Position numbers and translations under genes: made by a program | Assembly (NCBI GenBank): GCA_023410595.1 | Contig: JAEYPO010000010.1 | Location: 1 to 34,423, forward strand | Source of the DNA: Bacillota bacterium | GTDB lineage: Bacteria > Bacillota > Clostridia > Christensenellales > SZUA-584 | Reading direction: 5' to 3' | Length of the DNA: 34,423 nt | Shown: positions 30,067 through 34,423 of the stretch, piece after piece | Numbering within the stretch: the stretch's first letter is position 1 | How the letters are laid out: every line of letters begins with the position of its first letter | The notes under the pieces: model-generated | The model's database searches: none | What the model was told of the DNA's origin: nothing | The model's input: only the letters and a program-made list of their open reading frames with translations

Positions 30067-32076
30067 ATGTCTTCAAATGATTCAATGCTGGATATATACC
30101 TGTACGAGAACGTGCAGCTGCTGGAAAAGTTTGAGTCGCTGCTTTTAGAATGCGATAAAAACGAATCGTTCTCAGCAGAGCATGTCGCAGAGATCTTCCG
30201 TATACTGCATACGATAAAAGGATCGTCCGCGATGATGAACTTTGACAACGTTGCAAATCTTTCGCACGCGATGGAAGATCTTTTCGGTTATCTTCGCGAA
30301 CACAACACGCGTAAGGAAGATTATCGCAAATTAAGCGATCTTGCATTTGAAACGCTGGATACAATAAAATCCGAGATAGCCAAGATTCAGAGCAGCGGTA
30401 TGCCGGACGGAGACCTTTCCGGCATCATAAACAGTATAGAGGAATACCTTGGCATGCTTACGAACAGAAAGCAGCAGCCGCAGCAGGAGGAAGAAAAAAC
30501 CGAGTATACATTCGAGAGTTCAGACGCCGAGGGCGGGCGTTGCTACAAAACTAAAGTCTTCTTTGAAAAAGACTCTAAAATGGAAAACATACGCGCTTTT
30601 GGTATCGTCAAATCTCTTGAGGGCATGTGCTCGAATCTCGTTACTGTTCCCAAGGATCTGTTTGAAGAACACAGCGACGATGAAATAGTAACGAACGGCT
30701 TTACGCTTTACGTCATGTCGGACGAGCCTAAAGACGTTCTTTACAGCAAGATACGCGAGGCGTTTTTCATCCGGAGCATGGAGTTTGAGGAAATAGACGA
30801 GCAGGAAGCCTCATCGGTGTTCAGCCCGCCCGAAGAAAAATCAAAGTCCCGCAAAACCGTAGAGAAACAGGCGGATACTCCGGGTACGATAAAACAGAAT
30901 TACATGAGCGTCAACTTAACTAAGCTTGATACGCTTATGGACCTCGTAGGAGAGATAGTCATCACGGAAGCGACCGTAACAAAGAATCCCGAGGTTTGCG
31001 GGCTCAAGCTTGAAAGCTTTGAGAAGGCTTCACGGCAGCTCAGAAAACTTACTGACGAATTGCAGGATATCGTCATGTCCATCCGCATGGTTCCGGTATC
31101 CGCAACGTTCCACAAAATGGAGCGCATAGTCCGCGACATGTCCGCAAAAGTGGGCAAGAAAGCCAAGCTCACGATAATCGGAGAAGACACGGAGCTCGAT
31201 AAAAACGTTCTTGACAACCTCTCGGACCCGCTCATGCACATAGTGCGCAACTCTATGGATCACGGGCTCGAGCAGGCCGATGAGCGCGAGCGCCTCGGCA
31301 AAGAGCCCGTTGGCGAAATAAAGCTGGAAGCGCGCAACACGGGCGGCGACGTAATGATACTGATATCAGACGACGGACGTGGCCTTGACCGCGAGGCGCT
31401 TATTAAAAAAGGCATGGAGAAAGGCCTGATAAAGAAGCCCGCGGCGGAATTAACCGATAAGGAAGCATACTCGCTGATATTCACGCCCGGTTTTTCCACG
31501 AAGGAACAGGTCACGGAATTTTCCGGCCGCGGCGTGGGTATGGACGTCGTGATGAAAAACATAGAGAAGATAGGCGGTTCGTTATCTGTAAACAGCGAAC
31601 CGGGCAAGGGCATGACCGTTCAGATACGCATACCCTTAACGCTCGCCATTATCGACGGCATGCAGGTCTCGGTGGGCGGTGATTCGTTCATCATACCGCT
31701 TATCAACATCCGCGAGTCGTTCAAGCCCGCGAAAGGCGATATATTCTCCGACCCGGAAGGCAATGAAATGATCTATATCCGCGGGAACTGCTACTCCGTG
31801 GCAAGATTATATAAAATTTTCGGCATAGACACCAAGGTTACCAATCCTGAAGACGGAATACTGGTTACGGTGGAATCGCAGCTCGATACGTACTGCCTGT
31901 TTGTGGACGATCTTGTCGGCGAACATCAGACGGTCGTTAAGCCTATCCCCGCCTATATATCCAAAACGCTCGGCGAGATCAAGAGTATCGCAGGATGCAC
32001 TATACTTGGCGACGGAAGCATCAGTCTTATACTTGACCTCAACGGATTACTTCAACAGAAGAAAATTGCAGTATGA
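30067..32076 (+). CDS. cheA: CheA, chemotaxis histidine kinase
   Basis: A 669-residue CheA with all five domains: P1 (phosphorylated H48 in FRILHTIKGSSAMM), P2 CheY-binding domain (about 155-260), P3 dimerisation (about 278-350), P4 kinase (N395 in MHIVRNSMDHGLEQ, then SDDGRGLDRE and FSGRGVGMDVV) and P5, the CheW-like domain (from about 530). It phosphorylates CheY and CheB. It overlaps the HD-GYP gene by 4 bp. Confidence 0.97.
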   Translation: MSSNDSMLDIYLYENVQLLEKFESLLLECDKNESFSAEHVAEIFRILHTIKGSSAMMNFDNVANLSHAMEDLFGYLREHNTRKEDYRKLSDLAFETLDTIKSEIAKIQSSGMPDGDLSGIINSIEEYLGMLTNRKQQPQQEEEKTEYTFESSDAEGGRCYKTKVFFEKDSKMENIRAFGIVKSLEGMCSNLVTVPKDLFEEHSDDEIVTNGFTLYVMSDEPKDVLYSKIREAFFIRSMEFEEIDEQEASSVFSPPEEKSKSRKTVEKQADTPGTIKQNYMSVNLTKLDTLMDLVGEIVITEATVTKNPEVCGLKLESFEKASRQLRKLTDELQDIVMSIRMVPVSATFHKMERIVRDMSAKVGKKAKLTIIGEDTELDKNVLDNLSDPLMHIVRNSMDHGLEQADERERLGKEPVGEIKLEARNTGGDVMILISDDGRGLDREALIKKGMEKGLIKKPAAELTDKEAYSLIFTPGFSTKEQVTEFSGRGVGMDVVMKNIEKIGGSLSVNSEPGKGMTVQIRIPLTLAIIDGMQVSVGGDSFIIPLINIRESFKPAKGDIFSDPEGNEMIYIRGNCYSVARLYKIFGIDTKVTNPEDGILVTVESQLDTYCLFVDDLVGEHQTVVKPIPAYISKTLGEIKSIAGCTILGDGSISLILDLNGLLQQKKIAV

Positions 32077-33146
32077 GATTTGTACCGGTAAATTATCTGC
32101 GCTCCGGACAAAGGGTCGGTTCAGACCTTATATTGTCTCAAAACATGGTACTGCTGCGCAGGGGCGTTGTGCTTAACGCCTCAATAATACATAAAGTATC
32201 TTCACTTGGTTTTCAGGGCATATATATCGACGACGAACTGTCGGAGGGTATTGACGTTGAGGAAGTCATAAGCCATGATCTTAAGGTAAAAACGAAGAAA
32301 GAAATTGAATCGCTTTTTACCAGTGTTAAGCATAACAGGCCTTCTACCGCCAAAAGGCATGTTAGCTCGATAAGAGCGCTGGTCGAGAACATTGTGGACG
32401 AAATCTCGCATAACCGCAACGTGATGATTAACGTGATTGATCTTCGCACGTTTGACGATTACACCTACAGTCACAGTTTAAACGTTGCCGTTATTTCCGC
32501 TGTTATCGGCACGGCTCTTAAGATGAACAGAGCCGCGGTAAACGAACTCGCCATGGGAGCGCTCATACACGACGTAGGCAAGATGTTTATCGGCAGGGAT
32601 ACACTTAATAAACCTGACAGGCTTACGCACGAGGAATTTGAACAGATCAAAAAGCACAGCGAACTGGGTTACAAATACCTGTGTGATTACTTCGACATTT
32701 CGGAGAGCTCGAAAATCGTTTCGCTGCAGCACCATGAGAAATATGACGGCACTGGATACCCGAGCGGTATCTCCGGGGAAGGTATACATAAATACAGCCG
32801 CATAGTTTGCTTAGCCGACGTTTATGACGCCCTAATGTCCGACCGTCCATACCGTAAAGCTATGCCGCCTTCTGAAGTTATAGAGTATATAATGAGCGGG
32901 TACAACACGATGTTTGACCCGGAGGCAGTTACAGCCCTGACAAGGAAGATAGCGCCCTACCCTGTCGGCACGTGTTTAATGCTGAGCACGGGACAGATAG
33001 GTATCGTTGTGCAGAATAACGAATCGACCAGCCTTCGTCCGGTAGTAAAACTTATCGTCAAAGGCAAGCCCACCAATCGCTTTATCGACCTTTCCAACGA
33101 TCGTGAAGCCCTTAACATCACTGTCAAAGAAGTTATAAACAGCTAA
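32073..33146 (+). CDS. HD-GYP domain protein, probable cyclic di-GMP phosphodiesterase
   Basis: A 357-residue protein. The N-terminal part (about 1-110) resembles the small regulatory domain often found before HD-GYP domains. The HD-GYP domain has H166-D167 in IHDVGK, H220-H221-E222, then DGTGYP with GYP at 228-230, and SDRPYRKAMPP. Such enzymes hydrolyse cyclic di-GMP. A C-terminal tail of about 65 residues follows. The ATGA overlap with cheA ties it to chemotaxis control. Activity is inferred from intact motifs. Confidence 0.93.
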   Translation: MRFVPVNYLRSGQRVGSDLILSQNMVLLRRGVVLNASIIHKVSSLGFQGIYIDDELSEGIDVEEVISHDLKVKTKKEIESLFTSVKHNRPSTAKRHVSSIRALVENIVDEISHNRNVMINVIDLRTFDDYTYSHSLNVAVISAVIGTALKMNRAAVNELAMGALIHDVGKMFIGRDTLNKPDRLTHEEFEQIKKHSELGYKYLCDYFDISESSKIVSLQHHEKYDGTGYPSGISGEGIHKYSRIVCLADVYDALMSDRPYRKAMPPSEVIEYIMSGYNTMFDPEAVTALTRKIAPYPVGTCLMLSTGQIGIVVQNNESTSLRPVVKLIVKGKPTNRFIDLSNDREALNITVKEVINS

Positions 33147-33262
33147 CATTTGCTACGTTTCACTTGCTTCCCTCATATTTTCATTTAATTATGAATATTT
33201 CATACGGTCACATAAAAAGCGGTTAATCGTCCGTATATCCATTAAGAATAAGGAATATAGAT

Positions 33263-34195
33263 TTGTTTTATTCTTATGGAGTGATTGAAACGAAATTAGG
33301 CTATAAAAAGTTTTTTATCCAGCTATACATACGTATTCGCGACGACGATATATCGTCGCTGAGCGCCCAGCTTTCCTTTTCTTTGCTGATGTCTCTGTTC
33401 CCTTTTCTGCTGTTTTTGCTGAGCGTAATAAGCGTTACGTCAATCTCGGTTCCTGAGTTCACTGAAAACATTATAAAATTCATGCCGGGTGATGCGGGAG
33501 CGTTTATATCAGACGTAATAAGCGAGATGATCAACGCAAAAAGCACTGTGCTGCTTTCGATAAGCGCGGTAGTTACTGTATGGGGTTCGTCCCGCGGCAT
33601 AGGCGCGCTGAGAAAAGGCCTTAATAAGGCTTACGACAAGGAAGAGCATCGCTCTTTTTTTAAGATGAAGATCATGTCAATAGTGTTTACCATAGGCATT
33701 GCTTTGTTGGTAATAATAACGCTTCTGTCCATAATATTCGGCAGTCTGATTGGCGAATTTATATCCGGCTTCTTTGCTTTCCCGCAGGCGTTTTTGAAAT
33801 TCTGGGTAATACTGAGATATACCGTTCCCATAACGATAATGTTTATAATGTTTACCCTGGTTTACACATGCGTGCCCTGCTGCGGCATCAGGTTTAAAGA
33901 AGCGCTGCCCGGCTCCATTTTTTCTACCGCAGGCTGGATAGTGACTTCGCTGTTATTTTCGTTTTACGCCGACAACATTTCAGGCTATACAAGAATCTAC
34001 GGCAGCATAGGCGGTATAATAATACTTCTTATATGGATATATATAAGCTGCATTATAATAATGTTAGGCGGCGAGATAAATGCGACGTTCTCGTATTTCC
34101 GCAACAATATGAGCGTTGAAAAATATGAAAACCCCGCCATGCTTCCCACCTGGTTTAAGAGAGGGCTTAAGCATAAACATACCTGCGGCAAATGA
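33263..34195 (+). CDS. YihY/BrkB family membrane protein
   Basis: A 310-residue protein with about six membrane segments and the YihY/BrkB family start (SSLSAQLSFSLLMSLFPFLL), a middle WGSSRGIGALRKGLNKAYD and a late YGSIGGIIILLIWIYISCII block. The true role of the family is unclear; the old label RNase BN is not supported. The start is TTG, with AAGGA eight bases upstream. It stands apart from the che operon by 116 nt with no clear terminator between, and ends at its own terminator. A link to motility is not implied. Confidence 0.9.
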   Translation: MFYSYGVIETKLGYKKFFIQLYIRIRDDDISSLSAQLSFSLLMSLFPFLLFLLSVISVTSISVPEFTENIIKFMPGDAGAFISDVISEMINAKSTVLLSISAVVTVWGSSRGIGALRKGLNKAYDKEEHRSFFKMKIMSIVFTIGIALLVIITLLSIIFGSLIGEFISGFFAFPQAFLKFWVILRYTVPITIMFIMFTLVYTCVPCCGIRFKEALPGSIFSTAGWIVTSLLFSFYADNISGYTRIYGSIGGIIILLIWIYISCIIIMLGGEINATFSYFRNNMSVEKYENPAMLPTWFKRGLKHKHTCGK

Positions 34196-34225
34196 AAGCG
34201 CCCATCTAAGGTGCTTTCATGTTTC
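34193..34225 (+). terminator. Terminator after the yihY-type gene
   Basis: A 10-bp stem, TGAAAGCGCC (34193-34202) against GGTGCTTTCA (34210-34219), with one G-T wobble and a 7-nt loop. The stem includes the stop codon. The following TGTTTCG is only partly T-rich. Confidence 0.65.
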
Positions 34226-34307
34226 GCTGCTCAGTCATCAGCCTTTTCACGTCCTTAACTAATATTGGGCCTTAACGGACCATTGAATATTTTTTTGTGT
34301 AGGTTTG

Positions 34308-34421
34308 TCAAACATATTGGACAGTGTATGATGCAAGATATTCGGTTGGGGATTGCCAACCGAGCGGGCGCATAGGGATCTTGTTCGAGCGGTAACGATA
34401 GACGTCAAGTTGGTACTTGAA
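34308..34421 (-). mobile_element. 3' end of a probable transposase gene (partial)
   Basis: An open minus-strand frame enters from the right edge and stops at TGA 34308-34310; 37 residues are visible. The pattern YRYRSNKIPMRPLGWQSPTEYL fits the last part of DDE integrase-core transposases such as the IS3 family (a Y...N..P...L.W.SP.EYL pattern). The AT-rich DNA just after the stop (about 34285-34307) may hold the element's end. Only a tail is seen, so family and completeness are open. Confidence 0.55.
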
Positions 34422-34423
34422 GT

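Noticed and set aside
33147..33262. Sigma-A promoter for the yihY-type gene (TTGCTT with a weak AT-rich -10)
   Set aside because: The -10 match is poor and the region is AT-rich enough for chance hits.

Overview
The window reads as chromosomal DNA of a mid-GC Gram-positive bacterium of the Clostridia type. The reasons are the SigD/FlgM, FlhF/FlhG, FliW/CsrA, YvyF, YaaR, SwrB-like and YlqG/YlqH-like genes, the CheC/CheD adaptation pair, strong AGGAGG ribosome sites, and frequent TTG and GTG starts. The species cannot be named from the sequence alone.

Layout. (1) Positions 1-1655 hold no convincing gene. They contain four structured repeat families, closed by the csrA terminator at about 1656-1690. 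(2) From 28038 down to 1707 there is one nearly unbroken minus-strand flagellar and chemotaxis locus. Read in the direction of transcription it is: fliK-like, a truncated FlhB-like gene, a CHAP-like cysteine hydrolase, fliD, fliS, a fliT-like gene, yaaR, cheW, cheR, cheB, a lytic transglycosylase, flgB, flgC, fliE, fliO, fliP, fliQ, fliR, flhB, flhA, flhF, flhG, a PilZ gene, sigD, a swrB-like gene, flgF, flgG, yvyF, flgM, flgN, flgK, flgL, fliW, csrA. (3) At 28039-28448 there is a divergent control region with four 42-bp hairpin repeats and back-to-back sigma-28-type promoters. (4) On the plus strand follow cheC, cheD, cheY, cheA, an HD-GYP gene, then a separate yihY-type membrane protein gene with its own terminator. 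(5) At the right edge lies the 3' end of a probable transposase gene.

How it works together. FliOPQR-FlhA-FlhB form the export gate. FlgB, FlgC, FlgF, FlgG and FliE form the rod. FlgK, FlgL and FliD are hook-filament junction and cap proteins, with FlgN, FliS and a FliT-like protein as chaperones. FlhF and FlhG set flagellar position and number. SigD with FlgM couples late gene expression to assembly. FliW and CsrA control flagellin translation. CheA, CheW and CheY form the signalling core, and CheR/CheB plus CheC/CheD provide adaptation. PilZ and HD-GYP proteins link the system to cyclic di-GMP.

Main oddities. The block usually found between fliE and fliO (fliF, G, H, I, J, flgD, flgE, fliL, M, N/Y) is absent, as are flagellin, motAB and receptors, so they must lie elsewhere or be lost. 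Five sigma-28-like sites all show a 16-nt spacer. A hairpin repeat whose minus-strand RNA would carry a GUGA tetraloop occurs at both ends of the cluster. FliP starts with a lipoprotein-like signal. The PilZ protein has a degenerate second ligand motif. Nothing here proves a wholly new system; the hairpin repeat family in the leader of the fliK-like operon is the best candidate for something undescribed.
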